A stretch of DNA of 64,000 nucleotides. Origin: Methylobacterium sp. J-030. GTDB lineage: Bacteria > Pseudomonadota > Alphaproteobacteria > Rhizobiales > Beijerinckiaceae. Shown piece after piece: positions 44,958 to 54,024 of the stretch. How positions within the stretch are numbered: position 1 is the stretch's first letter; every line of letters starts with the position of its first letter. Below the pieces are notes generated by a model. It was not told the DNA's origin and did no database searches. It saw only the letters and a program-made list of their open reading frames with translations. The translations under genes and the position numbers were made by a program. The stretch spans positions 1 through 64,000 of the forward strand of contig NZ_JAKSYM010000249.1 in assembly GCF_022829545.1 (NCBI RefSeq), written 5' to 3'.

Positions 44958-45524
44958 TCAGACCGCCTGAACCTCGCGTACTTCCGGAAGGAAATGCCGG
45001 AACAGGTTCTGCACCCCATGCCGCAGGGTCGCGGTCGAGGACGGGCAGCCCGAGCAGGCGCCCTTCATCTCCAGGTAGACCACACCTTCCTTGTAGCCGC
45101 GGAAGGTGATGTCGCCACCGTCTCCGGCCACGGCCGGGCGTACGCGCGTCTCGAGCAGATCCTTGATGGTGACGACCGTGTCGTGATCAGCCTCGTCGTA
45201 GAACTCGTCGCCGGCCTCGATCGTGTCATGCCCCCCCTCGGCCATCACGGGTGCGCCGGACTGGAAATGCTCCATGATGGCGCCGAGCACGGCGGGCTTC
45301 ACCTGAGCCCAGTCGGACTCGTCATCGGCCTTGGTGACCGAGATGAAGTCGTGACCGAAAAACACACCGGACACTCCGGGAACGGCGAAGAGCGCCGAGG
45401 CCAGGGGTGAGCGGGCGGCGGCTTCGGCGTCCTTCGCCTCGAAGGTGGATTCGGCGAGGACCACGCGTCCGGGGAGGAACTTCAGAGTCGCCGGGTTCGG
45501 CGTGGCTTCGGTCTGGATGAACAT
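44958..45524 (-). CDS. nfuA: Iron-sulfur cluster carrier NfuA/Nfu-type protein
   Basis: 188 residues. N-terminal Nfu_N domain (MFIQTEATPNPATLKFLPGR) is followed by a C-terminal NifU-type domain with Cys-x-x-Cys in GACSGCPSS. It delivers 4Fe-4S clusters to apoproteins. Orientation is the same as tsaB but 265 bases apart, so it may have its own promoter. Confidence 0.9.
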   Translation of the reverse strand: MFIQTEATPNPATLKFLPGRVVLAESTFEAKDAEAAARSPLASALFAVPGVSGVFFGHDFISVTKADDESDWAQVKPAVLGAIMEHFQSGAPVMAEGGHDTIEAGDEFYDEADHDTVVTIKDLLETRVRPAVAGDGGDITFRGYKEGVVYLEMKGACSGCPSSTATLRHGVQNLFRHFLPEVREVQAV

Positions 45525-45699
45525 GGTGGAATCACTCCGCTGCGCCGGTTCAAGGCCGGCCGGGACATGCGCCCCGAGGCGCTTCTGTTCATGTGGACCG
45601 GCAACGGGATTTTCTCAACCTGCACGGCCGGCCGCGAGAGTGGACATTCGGCCCGACCCGGTTGAGGACGGGCGCGTTCAGCGATGAGAGGAGCCAGCG

Positions 45700-46173
45700 G
45701 TGACCGTGACCGGGGAAGAGACGCTCGCGCAGGATCTGCGCGAGACCCAGGCGGAGCTCGAAGGAGCCCGGGCCGAGATCGCCTCGCTCAAGGTTCTGCT
45801 CGCCCTGCGCACGCACCAGCACGATCAAGCGTGGCAGGCGGCGCGAAGCGCCGCGGCAGAACGCGATATGGCCCGTCCCTGCCCGAACCCGGCGGCGCGC
45901 GCTCCTGTCGACAGCCCATCGGACGCAGACAGCACGATGCCGGGCGCTACGGCCCATACCGAATCGATCGCGCGTGCCGAGGTGCGCGCTGATGCGGTAC
46001 GGATCGTGCTCGGTGCCATCCTGAAGAGTCTTCGCTTCTGGGGGCTGGACCGACGCCGTTTCCAGGCGCTCATCGTCCAGGCCGGCCGGGAGACGCCGGA
46101 GACGGGTCCCGAGGCGGAGCGCCACAGGGTGTTGCTCGCCGAAGCGCGGCGGGTTCTGGGACGCGCCGATTAG
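45700..46173 (+). CDS. Coiled-coil hypothetical protein
   Basis: 157 residues from GTG 45700. The N-terminal half is a likely coiled coil (QAELEGARAEIASLKVLLAL), a middle stretch is disordered (Ala/Pro/Asp-rich), and the C-terminal half is helical (VRIVLGAILKSLRFWG). No family recognised. High GC3 supports coding. The 338 bases after it (46174-46511) contain a degenerate GC-rich intergenic repeat with hairpin-like CAGGGCTTCGCCCT, but no gene. Confidence 0.5.
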   Translation: MTVTGEETLAQDLRETQAELEGARAEIASLKVLLALRTHQHDQAWQAARSAAAERDMARPCPNPAARAPVDSPSDADSTMPGATAHTESIARAEVRADAVRIVLGAILKSLRFWGLDRRRFQALIVQAGRETPETGPEAERHRVLLAEARRVLGRAD

Positions 46174-46511
46174 CAGCTCATCGGTCCTGGATACGGGATT
46201 CCGAAGGGCCAACCCTTTGGCGGGTGCTCGGGGCAGAGCCCTGGGATGTTCCGCTCAGAGATTTGCACCAGGGCTTCGCCCTATACCCACGAAAAGTCTC
46301 GACCTTTCGAAACCAAGACTCGATCCGCCTGACCGACGCGGAAGTGCGTGTCTGCAGTCGAAACGGCTCACGAGCGCGAGGCAATCCCGGTGCCGCCGCA
46401 TGGCCGCGGAGCGTGGCACAAGCGGGAAACGCACCGGCGCGCAGGGTTAACCGTGCCTTAACCACCCCCTCCCATCGTAAGTCGCGGGACGGACAGCAGG
46501 AGGTCTACGGC

Positions 46512-46898
46512 ATGCAGATCAGTGAGCACGATGTGCGCGAGTGCGCCTACTTCATCTGGGAGAACGAGGGCCGTTGTCACGGTCAGGCCGCAACGCATTG
46601 GCTGCGTGCGGAAGCCGTGCTGCGCGCCGATGCGGCGCCGGCGGCGACCGTGACCGAGGCGGTTTCGGCCCCGAAGGCTGCGCCGGCCAAGATTGCGCCG
46701 GCGAAGGCTGCGGCGCCCAAGGCCGCGAAAGCCGCCGCCGCCGCCGCCGCCGCCAAACCGGCGGCCCCGAAGCCCGCGCCCGTCAAGGCCGCGGCGAAGC
46801 CGGCGGCTCCGAAGCCCGTCCGGTCGTCCAAGGCTGCGGTCACCGCCGGGCTCGCCGCCAAGGCGAAGCCCGCCCGCACCCCGGCCGCGATGCACTAA
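46512..46898 (+). CDS. DUF2934 protein with Ala/Lys/Pro-rich tail
   Basis: 128 residues from ATG 46512, with AGGAGG eight bases upstream. The first 45 residues match DUF2934: RECAYFIWENEGRCHGQAATHWLRAE. The rest is a low-complexity Ala/Lys/Pro stretch (PAKAA-type repeats), like histone H1-like tails, and basic enough to bind nucleic acid. Tail length varies in such proteins, so replication slippage is possible. A perfect-stem terminator follows. Confidence 0.8.
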   Translation: MQISEHDVRECAYFIWENEGRCHGQAATHWLRAEAVLRADAAPAATVTEAVSAPKAAPAKIAPAKAAAPKAAKAAAAAAAAKPAAPKPAPVKAAAKPAAPKPVRSSKAAVTAGLAAKAKPARTPAAMH

Positions 46899-46920
46899 CG
46901 CACCCGGACCGAACCCATTT

Positions 46921-46954
46921 CAGAAGCCCGTCCCTTCCCGGGGGCGGGCTTCTG
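46921..46954 (+). terminator. Terminator after the DUF2934 gene
   Basis: A 14-base stem (CAGAAGCCCGTCCC with GGGGCGGGCTTCTG, one G-T pair) and a 6-base loop, beginning 22 bases after the stop. No clear T run. Confidence 0.55.
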
Positions 46955-47043
46955 CCGTTGCGGCTGAGCGCCCATGGAACAGGCGCTTCACGCCCCGGTT
47001 GACTGCGCTGAAGCGGCCCGCCCTGCGCCGCGACGAGGGTGGC

Positions 47044-47709
47044 ATGCGCGCCGTAATCTTCGACATCGACGGAACCCTGCTCGACAGCGTCGATCTGCAT
47101 GCCCGCGCCTGGGTCGAAGCCTTCGCGCATTTCGGTGTCGAGACCGACGAAGGGCGGGTCCGCAGCCAGATCGGCAAGGGCGGCGACGAGCTGATGCCGG
47201 TCTTCCTGTCGCGGGAACGGATCGAGCGGGAGGGCGACACCATCGAGGCGTTCCGGTCCGACCTGTTCAAGACGAAGTACCTGCCCGAAGTCCGGCCGTT
47301 TCCAGGCGTGCGAGTTCTGTTCGAGCGGCTCCGCGCGGATGGCCTGACGATCGCATTGGCCTCCTCGGGCAAGCGGTCCGAGGTGGAGCGCTACACGGAC
47401 ATCCTGAAGATCGGCGACCTCGTCGACGTCGCGACCAGTTCGGACGATGCGGAACGGTCGAAGCCGCATCCCGACATCTTCGAGGCTGCTCTGAGGAAGC
47501 TCGCCGGAGGGCCGTCCGATACGATCCATGTGATCGGCGACACACCCTACGACGCGGAAGCCGCGAAAAAGGCCGGCCTGCCGACCATCGGCCTGCTCTG
47601 CGGCGGCTTCCCGGAGGTCGACCTCTCCGCCGCGGGCTGCATCGCGATCTTCCGGGACCCTCAGGATCTGCTCGACGGTTTCGCGCATTCGCCCCTGGCA
47701 CAGCGCTGA
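47044..47709 (+). CDS. HAD-superfamily hydrolase, phosphoglycolate-phosphatase-like
   Basis: 222 residues. Asp7 and Asp9 in IFDIDGT (nucleophile and acid/base), a Ser/Thr in ASSGKR, Lys in AERSKPHPDIF and the acidic DTPYDAEAA, all HAD motifs. A cap domain lies between residues 15 and 90, the subclass of phosphoglycolate and sugar-phosphate phosphatases. ATG 47044 is the first residue of the HAD fold. Substrate unknown. Confidence 0.85.
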   Translation: MRAVIFDIDGTLLDSVDLHARAWVEAFAHFGVETDEGRVRSQIGKGGDELMPVFLSRERIEREGDTIEAFRSDLFKTKYLPEVRPFPGVRVLFERLRADGLTIALASSGKRSEVERYTDILKIGDLVDVATSSDDAERSKPHPDIFEAALRKLAGGPSDTIHVIGDTPYDAEAAKKAGLPTIGLLCGGFPEVDLSAAGCIAIFRDPQDLLDGFAHSPLAQR

Positions 47710-47898
47710 GGGGCGGCTGGGCAAGCTGATTCGACGATACGTCGGCCGATATCCCCATGTTTCAACCATGCTGTTGCAGCGCAGTGACGCAACGCGATGC
47801 CGGCTACGTAAAATCGCGAAAGGGTCTGGTGCGTCTCGGGCAAAAGGCGTAGCCAGCCGCCCGCCAACCTGGATCCTTTCGAAGGACGAGCGTCGCGG

Positions 47899-48105
47899 AT
47901 GCCTCAAACCCATCAGGCCCAGCCCGCACCGCGTTTCGTTCCGGTCGCCACGACGCTGCCGGAACAGATCGCCGAGGCCATCGCGTGCCGGTCGACCCCG
48001 CTGAGCCACCTGCTGCGCCTGATGACGGCATTGCAGGCCGAGGGCGGAAACGAGTCTCTTCGTCTGAAACTGCGGGCTCGGATCGGAGCACCGCTCGACG
48101 CCTGA
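47899..48105 (+). CDS. Small hypothetical protein
   Basis: 68 residues (MPQTHQAQPAPRFVPVATTL...), with a helical C-terminal half (PLSHLLRLMTALQAE). No motif recognised. Convergent with the exported-protein gene downstream. Confidence 0.4.
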   Translation: MPQTHQAQPAPRFVPVATTLPEQIAEAIACRSTPLSHLLRLMTALQAEGGNESLRLKLRARIGAPLDA

Positions 48106-48129
48106 TCGGCGCAGGCCGAAGCCTCCGAA

Positions 48130-48420
48130 CTACCGGCGGCGCCGCTTGTGCCGTCGCTTCGCCACCCTGGCCGGCTGGGTGGATTGGCCCAGCCGCGCCA
48201 TGCAGGCATAGTAGATCTGCTTGCCGATCTCCTCGAGTTCCAGACCGCGAGGATTGGGCGCCGCAAAGACCTTCGCCTTGGCCTCCAAACGGCAGGCCGC
48301 GTCCTCCGGACTGCGAATCGGCGGTTCGGCGCGCGCGGGGCTTAGGGCAAGGAGAAGGCCGATCAGCGCTCCGGACGACACGCATGCGGGAAAACGCCGT
48401 CTCGCCCACAGATGCAACAT
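48130..48420 (-). CDS. Small exported hypothetical protein
   Basis: 96 residues from ATG 48420. Signal peptide (ACVSSGALIGLLLALS, cleavage at ARA-E), two mature cysteines (AACRLE and YACMARL) spaced for one disulfide, and a very basic tail (KRRHKRRRR). Start 48420 was chosen over an upstream ATG because it gives a proper signal peptide. Confidence 0.5.
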   Translation of the reverse strand: MLHLWARRRFPACVSSGALIGLLLALSPARAEPPIRSPEDAACRLEAKAKVFAAPNPRGLELEEIGKQIYYACMARLGQSTQPARVAKRRHKRRRR

Positions 48421-48508
48421 TCGGATTGCGGTCCTCGCTCCAATCATACTCGGAGATAGGGTGTTTCGATCCGCGGTGAACCAGTTCTGAATACGTGATC
48501 GGCGCGCC

Positions 48509-48790
48509 TTAGGGTACGATCCACAGGCAACGCTTGGCACCCGCGATCGTCATGCATTCGTAGGGTGCGCCGCCGATCAGCGCCCGCTGCTCCACGGAGC
48601 CGATCGACGTCCGGTCCACGCCGCGGCAGCCAGGCTCGCTCTCCGCCGGGTGGCCTGAACCGGACGCGGCATCCACCCGACGAGCCGCCAGAAGAGTCTC
48701 GCAGGCGGTCGCTCGGCTCGGTTCCTGAGCCGGGGCAGCCCCCAACCAGAGGATCACGGGAACGAGCACCAAGAGCGTCCGGTAAATCAT
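48509..48790 (-). CDS. Small exported hypothetical protein with four cysteines
   Basis: 93 residues from ATG 48790. Signal peptide (MIYRTLLVLVPVILWLGA, cleavage near APAQ), then four cysteines (ACET, GCRG, ECMT, RCLW), probably two disulfides. It resembles small periplasmic proteins of unknown function. Short distance to the gene at 48130-48420, but no overlap. Confidence 0.5.
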   Translation of the reverse strand: MIYRTLLVLVPVILWLGAAPAQEPSRATACETLLAARRVDAASGSGHPAESEPGCRGVDRTSIGSVEQRALIGGAPYECMTIAGAKRCLWIVP

Positions 48791-48892
48791 CGTGCGACCT
48801 CGCCGGGGCAGCCGCATCGATCGGGACTGCTCACAGACAGTCGCAACGCTGCACGCCGTACCCCGGTTTCAGGCGGAGCAGCCTGAACGCGG

Positions 48893-48923
48893 CGACGCCC
48901 GCCGGGGGGGGGGGCGGGCGTCG
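48893..48923. terminator. Hairpin with a G-run loop downstream of the DUF6481 gene
   Basis: CGACGCCCGCC / GGCGGGCGTCG, an 11-base stem with a loop of nine G; together with the adjacent stem bases the G run is 11 long (48904-48914). On the minus strand this lies 37 bases after the DUF6481 stop. The homopolymer is prone to sequencing error and slippage. Confidence 0.45.
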
Positions 48924-48959
48924 TGCTAGATCGACGGTCGCATCAAGGGCCGCGCGTGC

Positions 48960-49340
48960 CTAACGCTTGACCTTGACCTTGGCTTTTCGCGCCGCGTACC
49001 GGGCGTCGCGCTGGGCCTTCTTGGCCGCGAGGTCGGCCGACTTGCGCTCCTGCGCGGCCGCGAGTTCGGCGGCCTCGCGGGCGAGTTGTGCGGCCAACTG
49101 CGCTTCCTCGCGCTGACGCTTCTCCTCCGCGGCTTTCAGCTCGGCGGCGATGCGTGCGGCCTCGCGCTCACGGGTCCGCTCCTCGCGCGCCTTGGCGACG
49201 TCCGCCCGGGCCTTGGCCTTGGCGATCACCTCCGGGTCGTCGGACGGGGGCCTCGCCTTGAACTTGGCCAGCAGCGCGGCCTTGGCATTCTGTGAGTTCT
49301 GGCGGCGGTCGTCGAAGTTTCTGTAGTCGAATGCGCTCAT
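48960..49340 (-). CDS. DUF6481 family protein
   Basis: 126 residues, nearly all charged helix: KARADVAKAREERTRERE, then AELKAAEEKRQREEAQLAAQ, ending in a basic tail (AARKAKVKVKR). The start MSAFDYRNFDDRR is typical of the DUF6481 proteins of this class. Probably a long single coiled coil. Function unknown; no signal or membrane segment. Confidence 0.7.
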   Translation of the reverse strand: MSAFDYRNFDDRRQNSQNAKAALLAKFKARPPSDDPEVIAKAKARADVAKAREERTREREAARIAAELKAAEEKRQREEAQLAAQLAREAAELAAAQERKSADLAAKKAQRDARYAARKAKVKVKR

Positions 49341-49454
49341 CTGACCTTTCTCAGTTCGGTATGCTGGGCGTCGTACAGGGACATCCGGTCAAGCGGGATC
49401 TGGACCTCAATCTGCGGGTTCCGACGCCGTCCCCGGACCTCAGAACCGTGCCGA

Positions 49455-49514
49455 CCCATCGGTACAGCCGATGGCTCGACCCGAGCGCTCGGTCTGCGCA
49501 AAAGCGCTCGGGTC
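49455..49514. other. Two adjacent stem-loops in a gene-free stretch (49341-50141)
   Basis: CCATCGG-TACAG-CCGATGG (49455-49473) and CGACCCGAGCGCT / AGCGCTCGGGTCG (49476-49514, 13 perfect pairs, 13-base loop). They sit within the upstream region of the DUF6481 gene. The rest of 49341-50141 holds no convincing gene. Could be a structured 5' leader, a small RNA or a bidirectional terminator. Confidence 0.45.
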
Positions 49515-50141
49515 GGACCAAAGTTTGAAAAACGGAAAGCCCTTAACCGGAGCCCCGCGGCAGATGCAATCGCTCGGATGCGTTCAGCCCACCGACGATG
49601 CGACAATCCCCATGGTCTTTGTCAAAGTTTTACCCGGCGATGCAGAAAAACATCATGCCATGGCGCGGTGAACGCATCGACCAGCGTGGGGCCGGGATCG
49701 TGCCGTGCGGCTCTGAGATAGGTCGCGCGCAAAACGGCGGCAAGGCGTCGGGGGTGTATTGGCTCCCACCCGTCAGGCCGGCACCATCGTGGCACAGCGT
49801 TTCGCCAGCCTATATCGCGCGACCATCCCGCGGCCGAAGCCGGATCGCCATGACACCCTCAATGGACGCAACCCGGATTTGCACGTGCAACGCGCGTCAT
49901 TGGGACTGTCCCGTCGATGGCAGGCTGAGATGCGGCAGGGTCAGGGATGCTCGTTTGCGACGACGGTTCCGCAAGTGCTCAGGAATGAGGCGGTCGCGTA
50001 TCGCAAGGCCGGCGATGTCGCTTGCGATTCCATCCTGCACACGATTGAGGCAGGCGGTCATCATCGCCGCACCGCGGGGAACGGCATGAGGCCTGCAACC
50101 GTGCGTCACCAGTTCGATCAGCGCCGAAGTTGAGAATCACG

Positions 50142-50336
50142 ATGGAAGAAACGGCCCCTGCGTTCGAGCCCGAGACCTACGTCGCCGCGACCGCTGCGCT
50201 TCTCGGTGTCACCCTCGATGATGCCTGGACCACCTCGATCGCAGCCAATCTTCGCGTCCTCGCGGCCGCTGCCGCCCTGCTCACGGACTTCCCACTTCCG
50301 GACCAACTCGAGGCCGCGCCGCGGTTCGCGGCATGA
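50142..50336 (+). CDS. atzG: AtzG/HpxX-type small subunit (DUF4089)
   Basis: 64 residues from ATG 50142. ETYVAATAALLGVTLDDAW, then VLAAAAALLTDFPLPDQLEA is the DUF4089 helical domain of AtzG (1-carboxybiuret hydrolase partner) and HpxX. AtzG stabilises and activates the amidase AtzE. Its stop overlaps the next start (ATGA), as in known atz and hpx operons. Confidence 0.8.
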   Translation: MEETAPAFEPETYVAATAALLGVTLDDAWTTSIAANLRVLAAAAALLTDFPLPDQLEAAPRFAA

Positions 50337-51730
50337 TCGGATCCCCACCCCTGGACGCGGTGTCGATTGCTGCCGCGGTGACCGAACGGCGCAGCAGCGC
50401 CCGCACGATCGTGACCGAAACCCTGGCGCGCATCGAACGGACGAACCGGCGCGTCAACGCCTTCACCGACGTGCTCGGCGCGCGCGCCCTGTCACGGGCC
50501 GACGCGCTCGATGCCGCTCTTGACCAGGGCGCCGCAGCCGGGCCGCTCGCCGGCGTGCCCTTCGCGGTCAAGAACCTGATCGACATCGAAGGCTTGCCCA
50601 CCCGGGCGGGCTCGAAGATCAACCGAGCACATGCCCCGGCCCAGCGGGACGGTGCCCTGGTCCGGCGGCTCGAGGCAGCCGGCGCAATCCTCGTCGGCGG
50701 CCTCAACATGGGCGAATACGCCTACGACTTCACCGGCGAGAACGTCCACGACGGGGATGCCCACAACCCGCACGCCCTGGATCACATGACCGGCGGCTCG
50801 TCCGGCGGGTCCGGTGCGGCGCTCGCCGCCGGGATGGTGCCGCTGACCTTGGGCTCGGACACGAACGGCTCGATCCGGGTGCCCGCCGCCTTCTGCGGCG
50901 CCTTCGGCCTGAAGCCGACCTACGGACGGCTCAGCCGGGCCGGAAGCTTCCCGTTCGTCGGAAGCCTCGACCATCTCGGTCCGATGGCCCGCAGCGTCGC
51001 CGATCTCGCCCTGGCGTACGATGCCATGCAGGGCCCCGATCCGGACGATCCCGTGGCCACGACCCGCGCGCCGGAGCCGGTCATGCCACTGCTGGAGAGC
51101 GGCATCGACGGCCTGCGCATCGCGGTGGCGGACGGCTATTTCGCCCGGGGCGGGGATCCGGACGCCTTCGCGGCGGTGGCGCGCGTCGCGGAGGCGCTCG
51201 GGGCAGGGCGTCGCGTCGAGCTGCCGGAGGCCCACCGCGCCCGCGCGGCGGCCTACCTGATCACCGCGGCCGAGGGCGCAACGCTCCACCTCGACCGCCT
51301 GCGCACCCGGCCGCGGGATTTCGACCCGGCGGTGCGGGACCGGCTGATCGCCGGCGCGATGATCCCGGCCCCCTTCGTCGAGCGGGCGCAGCGCTTCCGC
51401 CGCTGGTATCGCGACGCGGTGCTCGACGTGTTCGGCGGCGTCGACGTGATCCTGGCGCCCGCCACCCCCTGCCGGGCGCCGAAGGGCGGCCAGACCCATT
51501 TCACCCTCGACGGCGTGAGCCTGCCGGTGCGCGCCAATATCGGCCTGTTCACCCAGCCGATCTCGTTCATCGGCCTGCCGGTGGTCGCCGCGCCGGTCTG
51601 GCTCGACGGCGGGCTGCCGCTCGGCGTTCAGGTGATCGCCGCCCCCTGGCGGGAGGATCTCGCCCTGCGCGTGGCCCGCCACCTCGAACGGACCGGCATC
51701 TGCACGGCGCGCATCGCGGAGCTGACCTGA
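50333..51730 (+). CDS. atzE: AtzE/HpxY-type amidase
   Basis: 465 residues, amidase signature family. The catalytic triad Lys80 (FAVKNLID), Ser156 (GGSSGGS) and Ser180 (NGSIRVPA) is complete. The sequence around SDTNGSIRVPAAFCGAFGLK matches the AtzE branch, which hydrolyses carboxybiuret in cyanuric acid breakdown, or oxamate-like compounds in the hpx pathway. Flanked by atzG and atzH and followed by an importer, so the substrate is probably taken up. No other atz gene (atzD, atzF) is in the window. Confidence 0.85.
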   Translation: MIGSPPLDAVSIAAAVTERRSSARTIVTETLARIERTNRRVNAFTDVLGARALSRADALDAALDQGAAAGPLAGVPFAVKNLIDIEGLPTRAGSKINRAHAPAQRDGALVRRLEAAGAILVGGLNMGEYAYDFTGENVHDGDAHNPHALDHMTGGSSGGSGAALAAGMVPLTLGSDTNGSIRVPAAFCGAFGLKPTYGRLSRAGSFPFVGSLDHLGPMARSVADLALAYDAMQGPDPDDPVATTRAPEPVMPLLESGIDGLRIAVADGYFARGGDPDAFAAVARVAEALGAGRRVELPEAHRARAAAYLITAAEGATLHLDRLRTRPRDFDPAVRDRLIAGAMIPAPFVERAQRFRRWYRDAVLDVFGGVDVILAPATPCRAPKGGQTHFTLDGVSLPVRANIGLFTQPISFIGLPVVAAPVWLDGGLPLGVQVIAAPWREDLALRVARHLERTGICTARIAELT

Positions 51731-52113
51731 TGGTGATCGACGATCCCGCCGTGAAGGCCGAGGTCGAAGCCGCGTTCCGGGCCTACGAGACGGCGCTTAC
51801 CACCAACGACGTTCCGACCTTGGAGGCTTTGTTCCGGGACGATCCGCTGACCATCCGGTACGGCATCGGCGAGAATCTCTACGGCATGGAGGCAATCCGC
51901 GCCTTCCGCCGCGCCCGCGCGCCGGTGGGCCTGGAGCGGACCCTGGCGCAGACGCAGATCACCACCTACGGGCGCGATGCCGCCACCGCCATGACGCTGT
52001 TCACCCGCGCCTCCGCCCCCGGCAAAGTCGGCCGCCAGAGCCAGACCTGGATGCGCTTCCCCGGGGGTTGGCGCGTGGTGGCCGCGCATGTGAGCCTGAT
52101 CGACGCCGAATAG
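51730..52113 (+). CDS. atzH: AtzH/HpxZ-type protein (DUF3225)
   Basis: 127 residues. The SnoaL/NTF2-like fold (VKAEVEAAFRAYETALTTND; LFRDDPLTIRYGIGENLYG) matches DUF3225. In the atz system AtzH converts 1,3-dicarboxyurea or acts as the final amidase partner; HpxZ has a similar place. ATG 51730 overlaps the previous stop by one base. Confidence 0.8.
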   Translation: MVIDDPAVKAEVEAAFRAYETALTTNDVPTLEALFRDDPLTIRYGIGENLYGMEAIRAFRRARAPVGLERTLAQTQITTYGRDAATAMTLFTRASAPGKVGRQSQTWMRFPGGWRVVAAHVSLIDAE

Positions 52114-52202
52114 CGTCGCGGGACGACTGGCCGCCAGCTTGCATACGGTCGAACATATGCCGTGCCCTCGCGGTTCGGCCCCACGCGAGTACCCGATCCA
52201 AG

Positions 52203-53825
52203 ATGCTGTCCCGTCTGAGAAAATTCGGCGCCCGTGCGGCGCTGGCCGGCGCCCTGGCGCTTTCCGCGAGCACTGCCGCCCGCGCGCAGGGGACGCTGCG
52301 GATCGGCATGACCGCCTCCGACATCCCGCTGACCACCGGCCAGACCGACAATGGCGGCGAGGGCATGCGGTTCCTCGGCTACACGGTCTACGACGGCCTC
52401 ATCAATTGGGACCTGTCGAGCGCGGAATTGGCCTCCGACCTCGTGCCGGGGCTGGCCACGAGCTGGACTGTCGATCCGGCCGACAAGACCAAGTGGACTT
52501 TCAAGCTGCGGCCCGGCGTGAAATTCCACGACGGCTCGGACTTCACCGCCGACGCCGTGGTCTGGAATCTCGACAAGCTCCTGAAGGCCGACGCCCCGCA
52601 ATACGACCCGCGCCAGTCGGCGCAGGGCAAGACCCGCATCCCGGCGGTGGCGGGCTATCGCGTGGTCGATCCGCTGACGGTGGAGATCACCACCAAGGCC
52701 CCCGACGCGACGCTGCCCTACCAGATCGCCTGGATCATGATGTCGTCGCCGGCGCAGTGGGAAAAGCTCGGCAAGTCCTGGGACGCCTTCGCCAAGCAGC
52801 CCTCGGGCACCGGGCCGTGGAAGCTGACCCTGTTCGCGCCCCGCGAGCGCGCCGAGATGGTCCCGTTCAAGGAGTACTGGGACAAGGATCGGGTGCCGGA
52901 GCTCGACAAGCTCGTGCTGATCCCGCTGCCCGAGGCCAATGCCCGGACCGCGGCCCTGCGCTCCGGACAGGTGGACTGGATCGAGGCGCCCGCGCCGGAC
53001 TCCGTGGCCTCACTCAAGAGCGCCGGCTTCACCATCGTGACCAACGCCTACCCGCACAATTGGACGTGGCACCTGTCGCGGGTCGAGGGCTCACCCTGGA
53101 ACGACATCCGCGTGCGCAAGGCGGTCAACCTCGCCATCGATCGCGAGGGCCTAAAGGAGCTGCTCGGCGGTCTCGCGATCCCGGCCAAGGGCTTCATGCC
53201 GCCCGGCCACCAGTGGTTCGGCCACCCGACCTTCGACGTGAAATACGATCCGGAGGCCGCCAAGAAGCTGCTCACGGAAGCCGGCTACGGCCCGGCCAAG
53301 CCCCTGAAGCTGAAGGTCGCGATCTCGGCCTCGGGCTCGGGCCAGATGCAGCCGCTGCCGATGAACGAATTCATCCAGCAGAACCTCGCCGACGTGGGTG
53401 TCCAGGTCGATTACGAGGTGGTCGAGTGGAACACGTTGATCAACATCTGGCGGGCCGGCGCCAAGGCCGACATCTCCCGCGGCGTCTCGGCGATCAACTA
53501 CTCGTACTTCATCCAGGACCCGTTCACCGGATTCATCCGCCACCTGCAGTGCAATTTCGCCCCGCCGAACGGCACGAACTGGGGCTATTACTGCGACCCC
53601 GCGATGGACAAGCTGTTCGATCAGGTGCGCAACACCTTCGACAAGGCCGAGCAGACGAAGGTCCTCGAAAAAATCCACGAAAAGTACGTTGACGACGCGC
53701 TGTTCATCATGATCACGCACGACGTCAACCCGCGGGCGATGAGCCCCAAGGTGAAGGGCTTCGTCCAGGCGCAGAACTGGTTCCAGGACTTCTCGAAGAT
53801 CACCATCGCGACGGCGGGGCGGTAG
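52203..53825 (+). CDS. Peptide/nickel-class ABC substrate-binding protein
   Basis: 540 residues from ATG 52203. Signal peptide (AALAGALALSASTAARAQ), then SBP_bac_5 (DppA/OppA) type motifs: ELASDLVPGLATSW, WTFKLRPGVKFHDGSDFTADAV, and VRKAVNLAIDREGL. Such proteins bind peptides, opines or other amine compounds in the periplasm. Encoded just after the Atz module and in front of the permeases, so it probably captures the amidase substrate or its precursor. Confidence 0.88.
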   Translation: MLSRLRKFGARAALAGALALSASTAARAQGTLRIGMTASDIPLTTGQTDNGGEGMRFLGYTVYDGLINWDLSSAELASDLVPGLATSWTVDPADKTKWTFKLRPGVKFHDGSDFTADAVVWNLDKLLKADAPQYDPRQSAQGKTRIPAVAGYRVVDPLTVEITTKAPDATLPYQIAWIMMSSPAQWEKLGKSWDAFAKQPSGTGPWKLTLFAPRERAEMVPFKEYWDKDRVPELDKLVLIPLPEANARTAALRSGQVDWIEAPAPDSVASLKSAGFTIVTNAYPHNWTWHLSRVEGSPWNDIRVRKAVNLAIDREGLKELLGGLAIPAKGFMPPGHQWFGHPTFDVKYDPEAAKKLLTEAGYGPAKPLKLKVAISASGSGQMQPLPMNEFIQQNLADVGVQVDYEVVEWNTLINIWRAGAKADISRGVSAINYSYFIQDPFTGFIRHLQCNFAPPNGTNWGYYCDPAMDKLFDQVRNTFDKAEQTKVLEKIHEKYVDDALFIMITHDVNPRAMSPKVKGFVQAQNWFQDFSKITIATAGR

Positions 53826-53833
53826 CGCCGCAT

Positions 53834-54002
53834 TGTCCCTCCCCCGCGGCGGGGGAAGGTGCCGAGCGGAGCGAGGCGGGAGAGGGGCAGCGCGACGATT
53901 CAGAATGGGGCGCCTGTCGCGACTCGTCCGGCACCGTCGCTCCCCTCTCCCGACCCCTGCTGAGGCAGGGGCCACCCTCCCCCGCAGAGGGGGAGGGGGA
54001 TT
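53834..54002. repeat. GC-rich REP-like inverted repeat
   Basis: CCCTCCCCCGC...GGGGGAAGGTGCCGAGCG at one end and CCCCTCTCCCG...CCACCCTCCCCCGC at the other, with complementary pieces (GGGAGAGGGG / CCCCTCTCCC). It looks like an intergenic palindromic repeat family common in this group. It lies between the binding-protein and permease genes. Confidence 0.65.
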
Positions 54003-54024
54003 TCCGGCCACGACAAGGCAAGTG

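Noticed and set aside
46203..46300. Small RNA or gene between the coiled-coil protein and the DUF2934 gene
   Set aside because: Contains degenerate GGGGCAGAGCCC/CAGGGCTTCGCCCT hairpins like a dispersed intergenic repeat; no promoter or frame.
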